NCBI GenBank assembly: GCA_025266875.1
Contig: JALLLT010000003.1
Location: 310,001 to 374,000, forward strand
Reading direction: 5' to 3'
Source of the DNA: Fennellomyces sp. T-0311
Lineage: Eukaryota; Mucoromycota; Mucoromycetes; Mucorales; Lichtheimiaceae
Length of the DNA stretch: 64,000 bases
The translations under genes and the position numbers were made by a program. Below the pieces are notes generated by a model. The model was not told the origin of the DNA. It saw only the letters and a program-made list of their open reading frames with translations, and did no database searches. Positions 1 to 13,301 of the stretch are shown piece after piece; the first letter of the stretch is position 1; every line of letters begins with the position of its first letter.

Positions 1-1694
1 CCATGTGCTTTTTCCAGACTAGCACAGATGTAAAAATGTGTTTTGCCTAACGAAAATGGCTTAAGGATATATAACTCAGAGCGATACTCCCTTGTGTTAC
101 AGATAGTTCCGCTTGGGGGTGCAACGCGCGGAAAAAGTTGTGCTTGTGTTTTTCCTCAAGCGCCTCTTCAAAACGTCATTCGCTAGATAATATAGATCGT
201 ATACTGAACTCTATTCAAAACGAAGTCCATTCTCTGAAAGTAAATTTTCGACCTTTTAGTAAAAAAGGTTTTTGAGATTGAGTTTGTAAACTTTTCAAGT
301 GGGGTAAACAAAAAGAAAAACCACTCGCAAGAAACTAAAACTTGTGAGGTACCAGAACGTTTCGCAAGTTCACGAGGTTTGGGGGTGCCAAATTTCGAAA
401 TTATCAAGTGGAATTTCACAAGTTCCCGTGTAATTCATGTGCTCGCAATTATGCGCCGAGAATTACGAAAAAAAGCAATCTTTTTCTTGAAACTGATTGG
501 TACTAGCAAAAAAGAGATGTTGGAATACCCGAGAACGGGCGAAAAAAATGGGTTTAATGCAATTGCTCGGAACCATAACCCTTTTCGGAGGATCCGTTGG
601 GAGAAAAAGTTGAAGCCAACAGATTTTTTTTTAGTACAACATCGCTGTTCAATTGATTGAATAAAACACATCATTGGATCGCTATTGGGACGCTCAGGTA
701 CGTAAAGCTTTCACTGCATTATGGAAAGATGTTTGTAAAAATGACAGGTCGATGTATTTCAACATCGGAACCCCTCCGGTAGCTATTTCTGACACCAGTT
801 ATCATGCAGGATGGACAAAAAAATCTAGTAGTAGTAGTTTATGGCGTATTCGTCGTCCCGGGTTATCAAAGCAAAGTGTTTTTGGCACATGAACGTGAAA
901 CCAGGCATTCACTGTCACGGCGGAGCCTAACCACGCAGGTTTTTTCTGGAACTATTCCCGGCTAAATTTTTAGTCCGTCGCTTGCTGACAGTAGTGTTTC
1001 ATTTCTATTGCCCTTGTCAGATTGGTACAAAATTCGGTTTGATACGCACCAATAGAAATATAGTGCAGTTTCGCTTATCGTTGCAACAGGTGGGAATGGA
1101 TATTACAACAGCACCGGTTAAATGGTTTTCTCTGCCTTTTTCGCTCTCGTACACGAGTTGGACGTGCATCCGTATAGATTAAATGGATAGTTCATAAGTG
1201 CTTATTACGCACGCACTGCCTAATTATCCAAGATCGTGTACCGGTTATGGTTTTTTAATCCATTTTGCGCCTCATGTTGAGATGTATTGAATGACGGTAG
1301 TGACTAGTGATGATTCTGTGGAGAAGTATTTGAAATGATGTGTGGCGCATCATAAAGTTTGCCCTGGGCCATATATTAACCTTTTATTGAGTGGCTAATT
1401 GCTTCTGCAGCATTGTTTTTGCGCCTTGACGTGTTTCATTATGTAACAAGCAAAAGTAACTCATCCTTACGCAAAGATAGCAATTTTCATCGCATGTAAT
1501 AAGCTAAAATTTTCCTTTTTTTAAAAAACAAAAGATCATTCTTATTTGATGTAAGAGACTTACCGTGCAATAATTCCATTGCTTGGCTCCGAGGGTTCTA
1601 TGCATGTTTGTTGTGGTCGTACTGCATGACAGCTGCTAACATATTAAAATTCGTATCTGAGGGCAGGTTTTTTGTTTCAACTTCTTCACTTAAG
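1..1694. other. Intergenic, no supportable gene
   Basis: Only short open frames of up to about 93 codons occur on either strand, and none has a recognisable domain or a convincing splice structure. A plus-strand frame at 674-892 has a serine run and basic residues but no family resemblance. The right end is the upstream region of the dehydrogenase-like gene; no clear promoter element stands out. Confidence 0.5.
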
Positions 1695-2968
1695 ATGACT
1701 ACGGAAAATTACTTTATAGGAAAAGTTGCTGTCATCACAGGTGGCAGTAGAGGTCTTGGTAGAGCTGTAGCTGAGGCATTAGTAAAACCTTGTGATTGGC
1801 GATATTTTGGACAGCGAAGGTCAAACGACAGTGAACAGTTTAAACAAGCTTTCTGCGAGCTCGGCAGTGTATCTCCATACAAATGTCGCCATTTACAAGG
1901 ATGTAATTGCTCTTTTCAAGCTTGCCGAATCTAAATTTGGTGGAGTGGATGTAAGCCTGTTCTTTTGTTGCTCCCATTTGATATTGACTTAATAACTGTA
2001 CAGATCGCCTTTTTAAATGCCGGTATACTTTGCAAAGAAGATTTCTTGTTTGCTCTGTTGGAAGGTAGACGGGAGCAAGGCTAAAACGAAGCATAATCAT
2101 TAATTTCAGTCGGCAGATGACTTGGATGAAAGTGTACCGGATGTTAACTTTATCGGAGTTATGAAATGCACGCGCGTCGCTCTCTTACATTTTGCAAAGC
2201 GGGGAGGCGGGGTTATTGTTAACACTGCGAGTACCGGCGGACTAAAACCACACTTGTAAGTTGGCTCATTTAGTAGGGTATGCAAAAACCTCATACTTTA
2301 GAATTATAGCTCTCTAGCACAGTACGCTGCTACAAAGCATGCCGTTGTTGGATGAACACGGAGTTTGGGTATGCTGAAGGATATATGCAATGTTCGAATC
2401 AATGCAGGTACGAGAAAAGTAGTGCCGTTACTACCTTACTAATAAATATTACCTGTTAGTTTGTCCTGGTCTAATGGGTAATCAAAATGGTTTTGGGAGT
2501 ACGAATAAAGCAATTTGACTGTATAGAAAAGAAACAGAGATAAAAAAGATCCTGATGACGCCAACGGAAAAGGAAGGAAGTCCTTTTTCAGCGCGTGTCG
2601 CTCAATTGCCAACTGTCAAGATAGAAACCGTTGTGGATGCCGTATTGACTTTAATGGAAAATCCAGATCGTGATGGTATGTGCACGGAATAGATGGTTAA
2701 GGGAAGGATATAGAGCATTGATACTGCATCGCAACAGCCCAAATTTTACTGGCTTTGCCATCCGATGTAATTCAAGTTCATGAGGCACACCCAATCCGTA
2801 AGTTTTAATATAAGCAGAAAAGGGCATTTATATTAACAACACTTTGATATAGCTGACAAGAAACCAAGCCCAGAGCAGAAGAAGCTGAATGAACAGTATC
2901 AAGTAGAAGCACTTGAATACTACAAATCCTTGTTGGAACATGCATTAGATCTATATAAAACGTACTAG
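1695..2968 (+). pseudogene. Short-chain dehydrogenase/reductase, disrupted
   Basis: This is an NAD(P)-dependent classical SDR of the 15-hydroxyprostaglandin-dehydrogenase-like type, recognised by VAVITGGSRGLGRA (Rossmann TGxxxGxG), LNAG, VIVNTAS, the catalytic YAATK pair and the NAVCPG segment after it. Exons can be joined in phase over introns at about 1949-2004, 2073-2121, 2257-2308, 2410-2460, 2478-2527 and two more near the 3' end, ending at the TAG at 2966-2968. Two lesions break the frame. Near 1785-1792 about 11 nt are missing between ALVK and LVIGD, shifting the frame. A TGA replaces the leucine codon of the expected VVGLTRSLG about 50 nt after the start of the YAATK exon. Splice sites and downstream codons are otherwise well kept, so the decay is recent, or the sequence has assembly errors. 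The unspliced frame gives no alternative full-length protein. Confidence 0.85.
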
Positions 2969-4956
2969 GTCCGGTCCAGGTTGAGGATCAGTTTGTTCTG
3001 TATGAAGAAGTAAATTGTATACGTATAATGCGCACATAATGGTATTTATTTATGGCAAACGTATGTAGTACGTAGTATACCAAGCAATGTACCGGTTTCA
3101 CTTTTGTTGTATTGATTACATTACATCAATACTTAAAAGGCAACATTTGGCACTGCATAAAGTTCCAGTAGAACTGGAACAATCCCAAGAGATTGAGGCA
3201 GAAAACGTACCACTGAAGCCAACACAATCACCATGGCCCTTCGTGTGTGCTGTGGCCTGTCCCGTGTAAACATGCAATTGGATAAAAGTCACCGCTACCG
3301 AAAATGCTAAAAGCCAACCCCAAATATGATCTGTGCTCGCCATTTTTCTCAAAACAAGAAAAAAAATCACTTCACGATGTATCCAGTGACAAAGGTGTGT
3401 GAAATTTTGCAAAGGATAATGTGTGCGCATCCAGGAAGATGGTGTTGAGTATTACGATCACCTGTAGACTATTTTGCTGACGGCTTAAAGGTTCCGAGTG
3501 TGGTAACATTGTTTGATATGAGCTCGGTCTACTTGCACATAGATAGAACCATGACAAACGACGATGATGTGAACATCTGACGCCTTTTCTCAAAATCAGC
3601 TATACACGGTCCAACTAAAGTGCACGATGCACCCACTTGTTAGTGAAGAAGACGAATTACCAGTCTCTGAAACCCGTTTTGAAGTTGACAACCTGATCAG
3701 AACGGCAAACTGTTTATTCTTTCGAGCCAATATTTCAAACACATCCAGAGTGTGTTACGTTGCGAAGCTTTCCATGGAGCCACTAGCGTGTATAATAGAG
3801 GAAAACTGATCATGATAATTATGGGGAAAGCATACGTGCACGCAACACCTTCCCGAACCTGATTGAGGGATGTTTTGCGTTACTCGTGCTGTAAAGGATT
3901 TTCTTGGACAATTACGCTATCCGATACAAAGCAGTCTTCGTATGAAACCTTTCATGAATCGCTGTTTGTTGATACAATCCTGGGGCGCGATAGCAAGAAG
4001 CTTGTAATTCGATCAAGTACAATCAATAGCTTGGAGCAAGTACGTTCTGTCGCACTTATTTCGGCAGACCCGAGCACTACGTATGTTATGGAAGAAACAA
4101 AAGGAAAAGCTCGCCATCCAAAAGCGCCATTGAACCATGACACGCAGCACAAGCATTCATATGCCTTTCACGATTTTCACGAATTGCGATCTGGCCAGTT
4201 TAGCTTCCTTTTGGTATTCGAAACTGCGGTTATGTTTTAACAGACAAAACCATAAACGAGAGTCGCTTTTGACAGGTGTGCGCTAAATAGTTGGTGGCTT
4301 GGCATGGAACAAAAAAAACCTTCTCGCTCAATTGCCATAGCAACCCAGTCAGTAACCATAGCAACCATACTGCTTTCGCAACCAGAGCAACATCGCTCGT
4401 CCCACAGGATACACCCATTCGTTTTATCATTTTCTTATTTGCCTTTATAAAGATATTCCAGTTTGGTTTTATAATCAGATCATGAAACCACGCTGTTAAG
4501 AGTGGTTGAAAAGCCTCAGCGTGTATCGTCAGTCCTCCCAAAAAGCACACAGCAGAACCATGTACACAAAGTGGAAGCTTGATCGTTCAACAGGCCAGGA
4601 AAGATCATCATTTTTTCCAAATTCAGGAAGATTCGTCTAAAGAAAACAAACGTAGCTCAAAGAAAATGCTTGCTTTTATACCCTTTGACTTGCAGTCACA
4701 GCAAAGCCTTTTTTTCCCGATGTTGCTATCCTGAGTCAAACGCGAAAAAAACAGCACCTTGCGCTCAGACCATAAAGATGTTGGAAAGCACCAATGAACG
4801 CACTCGAGTAATAGTAGCATTTCCCACTTTTCCAATATCAAAAGCATAGAATAAGTAAATAATAACAATCAGAGCGTTGTGAAGTTGTATGGACATGAAA
4901 TAAAGAGAAGGTTATCTAAAAAAAAGAGAAAAGAAAAAAGAAAATATGCAACTAAA
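2969..4956. other. Intergenic with one weak plus-strand candidate
   Basis: Plus-strand frames at 3627-3809 and 3863-4240 have coding-like composition (acidic, with few rare residues) and could be exons of one roughly 180-residue protein. I could not find a donor/acceptor pair that joins them, and no family is recognised. The rest holds only short frames. The right edge, 4870-4956, is the A-rich 3' flank of the minus-strand protease gene. Confidence 0.3.
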
Positions 4957-7408
<2,452 letters not shown>

Positions 7409-7741
7409 TTTTTTTCTTTTTGAAAGAAAAAAGGGGGGCCAGGGGAGAAAAGAGAGGGAGAGAGAATGTGGACACGCTGGTTTATATGTGTGTAACGCGC
7501 TAGGCAGACAAAAGAGAGCAGAAAGTATGCGTGTGTGTGTGTGTGTGTGTGAAGAGATAAAGAGCGAGGAGAGAGAGGGAAAGAAAGCGTAAGCCAGGGC
7601 GAGCTGCGTGCGTTACGGTCAGCGCCCAATCATTGCATTCTGTTATGCCGCCAACCCCCGCCCTCTCTGTTTGTTTGCAGCCTGCTCATCTGTCCATATG
7701 CAGAACTTGAAAACTATATCTTTGTTTATAAATACAGCAGC
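7409..7741. promoter_or_regulatory. Intergenic between ATM1 3' end and YME1 5' end
   Basis: This short spacer must hold the YME1 promoter. On the plus strand it is rich in GA runs (7430-7475 and 7551-7590), which read as CT-rich tracts on the coding strand of YME1, as is common upstream of fungal housekeeping genes. It also contains the GT microsatellite described separately. No TATA box can be assigned. Confidence 0.4.
7531..7551. repeat. (GT)10 microsatellite
   Basis: Ten perfect GT units and a trailing G lie in the short YME1/ATM1 spacer. Such a tract is likely to be length-polymorphic between strains. Confidence 0.95.
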
Positions 7742-9916
7742 CTACACGTATGCATCTGCATTCTCTTGCTTGTCCCACATCTCCTTATATACACCAGATT
7801 CCTGTCCGATCAGCCCTTCGTGCGAGCCAGCCTCGACGATCTTGCCTTCGCGTAGGACAAAGATGGTATCTGTTGGATGCGTGAGTGTCATCGTCATACT
7901 CCAGCGCAAAGGCAGACTTACCGGCGTCTCGGATAGTGCGAAGACGATGGGCTATATGGAAACTTGTCATACCCGTCTCGCGCAATATGCTTCGGAAATT
8001 CGCAAGCAGAGACTGCTCCGTGTGGGTGTCCAAAGCCGATGTCGCTTCATCCAAAAACAGGATCTTGGGCTTCTTTAGCAACGTCCGTGCCAGCGACACG
8101 CGTTGTTTCTCGCCGCCTATGCCATGCTTTAGTTATGACGTCCGTGTGTGTGCGTGTAGCTTTGTACCTGATAACATGAGGCCACGCTCACCCACCTTGG
8201 TCTCGTACTTGTCCGGCAGACTCATAATCACATCATGGATGTGCGCACGCTTGGCTGCGTTGTACACCTCTTCTTGGGATGCGTCGATGCGGCCATACTG
8301 GACGTTGTAAAGGATGGTGTTGTTGAATAAGCTGGTGTCTTGTGGCACAACGCCAATGGCCTTGCGCAAGCTGTCCAAGCGAATGTCCTTGATGTTCTGG
8401 CCGTCGATATAGATGTTGCCGGATTGTGGTTCATAGAAACGGAACAGCAGACGCAAGATAGTCGATTTGCTACACCGGCTTGTTATTCATCTGCAAAACA
8501 CACCACAGTATAGGCTTACCCACAACCACTGGGCCCCACAAAGGCGGCCTTCTCCCCGGCGTGCACGGTAAAGCTGACATTGTTCAGGATGGGCCGTTCG
8601 GGATGATAGCCAAACACGACGTTTTCAAAGCGAATCTCGCCACCCTTGAATATCAAATCCTTGGCATCCGGCGTATCCTGAACGATGGCCTGCTGGTTCT
8701 CCAAATGGAACATTGTATCCATATCGATCAGCGACTGGCGCAGCTCGCGATACACCGATCCCAAAAAGTTGAGAGGCATCGATAGCTGGAACACGAGCTG
8801 ATTCACCATGACAACATCACCGACCGTCATTGTACCATCAATCACACCTTTGCAAGACAAGAACATCATGGCTGTCAAAGCCGTGCTAAAGATGGCGTTC
8901 TGGCCGGCATTCAATGCAGCCAAACTCGACGCCACCTTCAACGAAGCCTTTTCGTATTTCTGGAGCGGTTTGTCGTACTGGTCCGCCTCGAACTTTTCGT
9001 TGTTAAAGTACTTGACGGCCTCGAAATTGATAAGCGAATCCACGGCCTTGGTGGCAGCCTCGTTGTCGGCCTGGTTGGCTTGTTTGCGGAACTCGGTACG
9101 CCAAGCCGTGGTGATGACGGTGAAGGCGGTGTAAGCAACGATGGTGGAGAAGGTAACGGCGGCGTAAGGAGTACCAAACTTGTAAGCCAGGATACCGCAC
9201 ACCATGGAGATTTCCAAAGCAGTGGGCAGGATATGGAACACGATGGAGCTGAGCAAGAAGCTGATACCCTTGGTACCACGATCAATAGCTCTGTTTAATC
9301 CACCAGTTTGTCTTGTCAAATGGAAGCTGAGGTCCAATCGATGCAAGTGCGCGAAAACGTTCAGAGCAACGCGTCGAATCGCCTTTTGAGCTACCGTGGC
9401 AAACACTGCATTGCGAAGTTCCTGGAACGCTGAAGCGCCCAACCGAGCCAATCCGTATCCGATAATCACTGCACCGCACACACCCCACACAGTCGCTTCG
9501 GCTGGAAACGTCGTGCCGAGTGAATCGATCACTTCTTTGAAAAAGAACGGTACTTCTACGTTGAGAAGTTTGCCTCCCACCAATAGAGAAAGTGCAATCC
9601 CAACCCGCATTTTGACGTTAATGTCGTTTTTGGGCCAAACGTACTTCATGAGTTGTCGAATAATCGCCCAGTCCGTGGCATTGCGTTGCTTGTTGTTCGC
9701 TTCGGCTTTTTGTTCCACTTTCTTTGGAACTTGCTTTGTTTCTTGCCATAATTGCCGATTGCTGGAGAACGATCGGTGTATTAACGTCGAAGGTCTGGTT
9801 ACAGGAAATAAAGGCCGGTGCGGTTGGACACGTGTGGTTTGGAATCGTCGTAATGTTATGCTTTGGGCTGCTGGCCGGATCGCCCGGAAGCAGGTCAGTG
9901 ATAACCTCGGTAGCAT
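7742..9916 (-). CDS. ATM1: Mitochondrial ABC half-transporter Atm1
   Basis: Half-transporter of the mitochondrial inner membrane (ABCB7/Atm1 family) that exports a glutathione-linked sulfur compound needed for cytosolic Fe-S protein assembly. Four exons (8520-9916, 8168-8469, 7922-8116, 7742-7869) join in phase to 673 residues. The arginine-rich N-terminus, starting [14 protein letters not shown], looks like a presequence. It is followed by a six-helix ABC membrane domain and the nucleotide-binding domain, with Walker A GPSGCGKST (split by an intron inside the motif), Q-loop VVPQDTSLF, signature LSGGEKQR (also split by an intron), Walker B ILFLDEA and the switch histidine in SFHIAHRL. The stretch [21 protein letters not shown] is highly typical of Atm1. 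I chose the ATG at 9916 because the frame upstream has no other ATG. The gene lies 333 bp downstream of the YME1 start. Confidence 0.95.
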
Positions 9917-10126
9917 TCCCTTCCGCGCACACGAAGCAGAAAAAAAGAAGACCCTTTTTAAATGAATTTGCAAGGACCGCTGTCAAAGCCAGAAATCGCG
10001 GAATATCGGCATTCGATGATGAGCAGTTTGCGCTTGCTCTGTTGAAATTTGACTCGGTGACGATCATCCGATCAGATAAGGGTCGTCTAGGTTGCTTATA
10101 TATGTACTATATATATATATCAAAGT

Positions 10127-11326
10127 CTATATATTCAAAAGGCCCTTCAGCCGCGCATACACGTAGTAACTGACGGCCGTCATGGGTGCCACCTTCATGT
10201 ATCCGATGCTCAATCCCACGTAGTAGCCCTTGATTCCCTTGGTAACGTAAATGCTTCTAGCCGTTTCCCAGAACCCCACAAATTTGTCGGGATGAAGCAA
10301 TCCACCCACTTGCATCCGACGTCGTATAACCTGTCATGACTCATCATCAGAAAACCCGCACCCGCACGCACCATGTTATTGCTTACTTCGAGCGGATAGC
10401 TGCTTGTCTGTGCCACCAAGCCCGAGACAGCGCCACACGTCAATTCAGCCCACGCTTTCAAAGGCGGCTTTTCCACCAGCCGCTGATTCTCTGGATCGAT
10501 CTTGACAGGCTTGCGGGTGTACGGCGAAATCACAGGATTGAAGCGAAAGAGGTTGGTGATGGCATAGTAAGTGCCAAACGACACACCTGCGTAAGGTATA
10601 ATGCCTGCCACGGTTGGATTGAACCCGCGATAAAAGTTTTGGATATGAAATTTGGATCCTGCTGGTTCTTTGTAGATTTGCTTGCACGTTTGGATCAATT
10701 CAGGTCGCTGCCGGTTTTCTGTTTTCACCACATAAGCCATTCGAACTCGCACCAGATCCAATGGGTATGTAAAAAAAATACATGTGATGCCCGCAAACGA
10801 TCCTGCAAAGAACCATCTTGTGGTTGTTTCTTGCGCTTTGGTCGGCATGAGTATCTAGTAGCTTTGAGTCATAATGATCGGTTGCCATGTAAGCACACTT
10901 ACAGCTCGGAACTGTTCCAAAGCAACAAATTTGATCGCGGCGTATGGGAAGATTCTTAGCAGCGTCACGGAATGGCCTTGGTAAAGCCCCAATATGCCCG
11001 TGTGTCTGATGATTTCTCGTCCAGCCTTGAAAGCTCCAGTGAACGTGCCTACCCAAGCGCATTCAATAACGCGATATATGACCGTCTATCTCAAATACCA
11101 GCATATTTCTCAAACACTGGATTCTGTGCTTGGAAAAGAATCTTGACTCGATCCAACGGCGCGATCGCCGTCTTTGCCTGCAAAACAACCGAATTTGAGT
11201 CCATTTATGACCATACACGATGGTGCATATATTTACAACAGACCCGGCAATGCCGCCGGCAATACCAGATCGAATTACATAGTCGAGATTCTGGGTGTGT
11301 TCGCGCTCCTTGCTGGCACCTGCCAT
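10127..11326 (-). CDS. LEU5: Mitochondrial carrier, Leu5/SLC25A16-42 type
   Basis: Six-helix inner-membrane carrier of the SLC25 family. Its closest look is to yeast Leu5 and animal SLC25A16/A42, which are needed for coenzyme A accumulation in the matrix. The three tandem carrier modules are marked by [19 protein letters not shown] and PLEVIRRRMQ, and the second halves contain GLYQGH, NFYRGF and GYYVGL. Exons are joined through introns at about 11179-11238, 11063-11090, 10849-10900 and 10319-10372, giving roughly 330 residues. The start at 11326 is fixed by an upstream in-frame stop. The substrate assignment is by family resemblance only. It ends 210 bp from the ATM1 start in the same orientation. 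Confidence 0.9.
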
Positions 11327-11559
11327 TTGTTGCAGAAAAGAACCGTCGTTTCAACCCAGTCGCAAACAGTTGTCATGCAAAAGGTGGAAATGAGTTTACC
11401 CGTCGACTTTACCTATCCTGGGTACTTCCTGCGTCATTCCTGTTTTCTCTTACAGATATTTTGTCTACGTATATTCACTTTCACATGGTATTCAAGTTGC
11501 ATGCGCCTCGGAATCCAAGCAAGTGATGATCGTTTATGCAGCTGTGCCAGCCGCTCTTA

Positions 11560-12090
11560 ATTATGTTACCATGTGCCATGGCCAATATGAAAATCGATAA
11601 GGTGTGAGTAGATCTCATTAAGTTCAGTGAACATGCTATACGCAGCACCCATCAGAGGTACGCTTTTCTGCAGAAGAACGCCAATCCAAACCAGGAGTAT
11701 GCAGCTTTTGTTGGTTACACCAAAAGCGAGCGATGGATTTTTTTGAAAGGCGCTCTTTCCAGCGGATATATCCATTTGACGACGGTTCATGACACGATCA
11801 CCATTCCATAATTCAATGGCATAAATGGAGCAAGGTGACGTATTTCAGATGATGACAAATAAATTCTCGATTTTGAAGCCATGCAAAAAGCCTTCAGTGG
11901 AGACAGGCAAGCCTACGCGATCCAAAACTATGCGCAGGCTGTACCCAGGCGCTGGAAGCGTTGCAGGAATATATTTGCTCAGTAATATACGTGAATAGCG
12001 CAGTAGCACATGAAATGAAAGACGGGTCTAACGTGGCTGTCGAGGACGGAAGGCTTGCGAACCCGGCAAAACAGATTTATGGTACACACA
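11560..12090 (+). pseudogene. Decayed coding sequence, unidentified
   Basis: One plus-strand frame reads almost continuously as protein-like sequence broken by several stops. It includes DLIKFSEHAIRSTHQRYAF, GYTKSERWIFLKGALSSGY and, further on, FEAMQKAFSGDRQAYAIQN. No ATG-initiated frame covers it, and no introns repair the stops. I do not recognise the family. The stretch ends just before the inverted-repeat element at 12098, and similar coding-like fragments resume after it. Confidence 0.4.
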
Positions 12091-12097
12091 TGCATTA

Positions 12098-12269
12098 CAG
12101 TGGCCGCTTTATATAACGATACGATGGTGCAGCCCAAACTTTATCGTTATATCAAAATATCGTTATATAAAATGGGATTTGGCAGTGATTATCGTTTTGG
12201 TGCATCGAGAATTGTATCGTTATATCGAATTATCGTTATATAAAACATCATTATATAAAGCGGCCACTG
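12098..12269. mobile_element. 172-bp MITE with terminal inverted repeats and TA duplication
   Basis: The element begins CAGTGGCCGCTTTATATAA and ends with the near-perfect reverse complement TTATATAAAGCGGCCACTG, giving inverted repeats of about 23 bp. It is flanked on both sides by TA (12096-12097 and 12270-12271), the target duplication of Tc1/mariner/pogo-type transposases. The CAGTGG terminus fits the pogo/Fot1/Tigger branch. The inside is AT-rich and holds repeated ATCGTTATAT motifs in two imperfect tandem blocks (12141-12176 and 12215-12249). It has no coding capacity, so it must have moved using a transposase from elsewhere. Confidence 0.88.
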
Positions 12270-12299
12270 TACATCCAAACTCCATCTCGTCTCGTCGCG

Positions 12300-12835
12300 T
12301 CCAGCATGGTGCACTGGCTCTCTGACGATGATATCATTTTCAGAATATCCCGGCTACTAAGGCCACGAACAAATGACTTCGCAAACTGTGCATATCCGAA
12401 TTGTCATAATCACGCATCGCAGACAACCAACCGGCCGTGCCTTTGTCGATTTGGGCAAGCATACTCGTCACCCCAAACTGGAACTTCTAGTTCAGCTCAT
12501 TACACAACAAACCCTTATACGTACCACTTCACTTTTACCCGACACGCAAAGAATGCGTTAATGATTTTAAGCACATTCTTACCCCCTTGCCCTATGAAAC
12601 GAGCAGTTTAAAATGGCCTTCTCCTTCTTGAAATCAAGAATCAGCAAGCTTATGGTACCCATATACAAATTCCAGTTCCTGCGCTCACCACCGATGCCAT
12701 TACAAGCGACGTTGTCGTCGAAGCATATGGTGTCTTGGTTTGAGGGTTTGAAGGGCGAATTTCGCAACTATAAAGTCCAACATGATAGAGTCTGCAGTAT
12801 TGGCAGTATCGCAATTGAATAGTCTCTGTTACTAT
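12300..12835 (+). pseudogene. Decayed coding-like sequence after the MITE
   Basis: Plus-strand frames carry coding-like pieces that change frame: GRAFVDLGKHTRHPKLELL, CVNDFKHILTPLPYETSSL and IPVPALTTDAITSDVVVEAY. None is part of a complete open frame and no splice arrangement restores one. It may be the 3' part of the same dead gene found at 11.56-12.09 kb, with the MITE inserted between. The family is not recognised. Confidence 0.3.
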
Positions 12836-13301
12836 TAGTTGTAAACTTACCTTACAGAGCCTAGAAATTACATTCGCAAATTGCACACTGCTATATGTAC
12901 GTATGGTCTATGACAACAATACTAGTTTCTGTGGCAACAAGCATCACTGTGCATATCGTGCATCCTCAGAAACATGTTTTGTTATGAAATGTATCCTAAT
13001 ATCATATATACATAGAGTTTATTAAACAATCTTTTGAGACAGAGTCAAAATGAATTAAGGTTTGCTCATAAAAAAAAGTAACAACTGCACTTACTAGTCA
13101 AACTCCTCAAAAAAGGTTAGTGAATCGAACAAAATAAATAGTCCTCGATCGCTTACCACAGAACATGCATCGGGTTAGAAGACCCTATCGTGCTGTCAGT
13201 TCGCGACTGAAATTAAAAAATTATTTCTTCTTCTCTTCCATTCCTTAAAATCCGAGAAGGAATCACCATCAAGTTTGCCAATCCGAAAAGATTCATTAAT
13301 C

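Noticed and set aside
9724..10173. Long plus-strand open frame of 149 codons
   Set aside because: It is antisense to the ATM1 presequence exon and has no domain.
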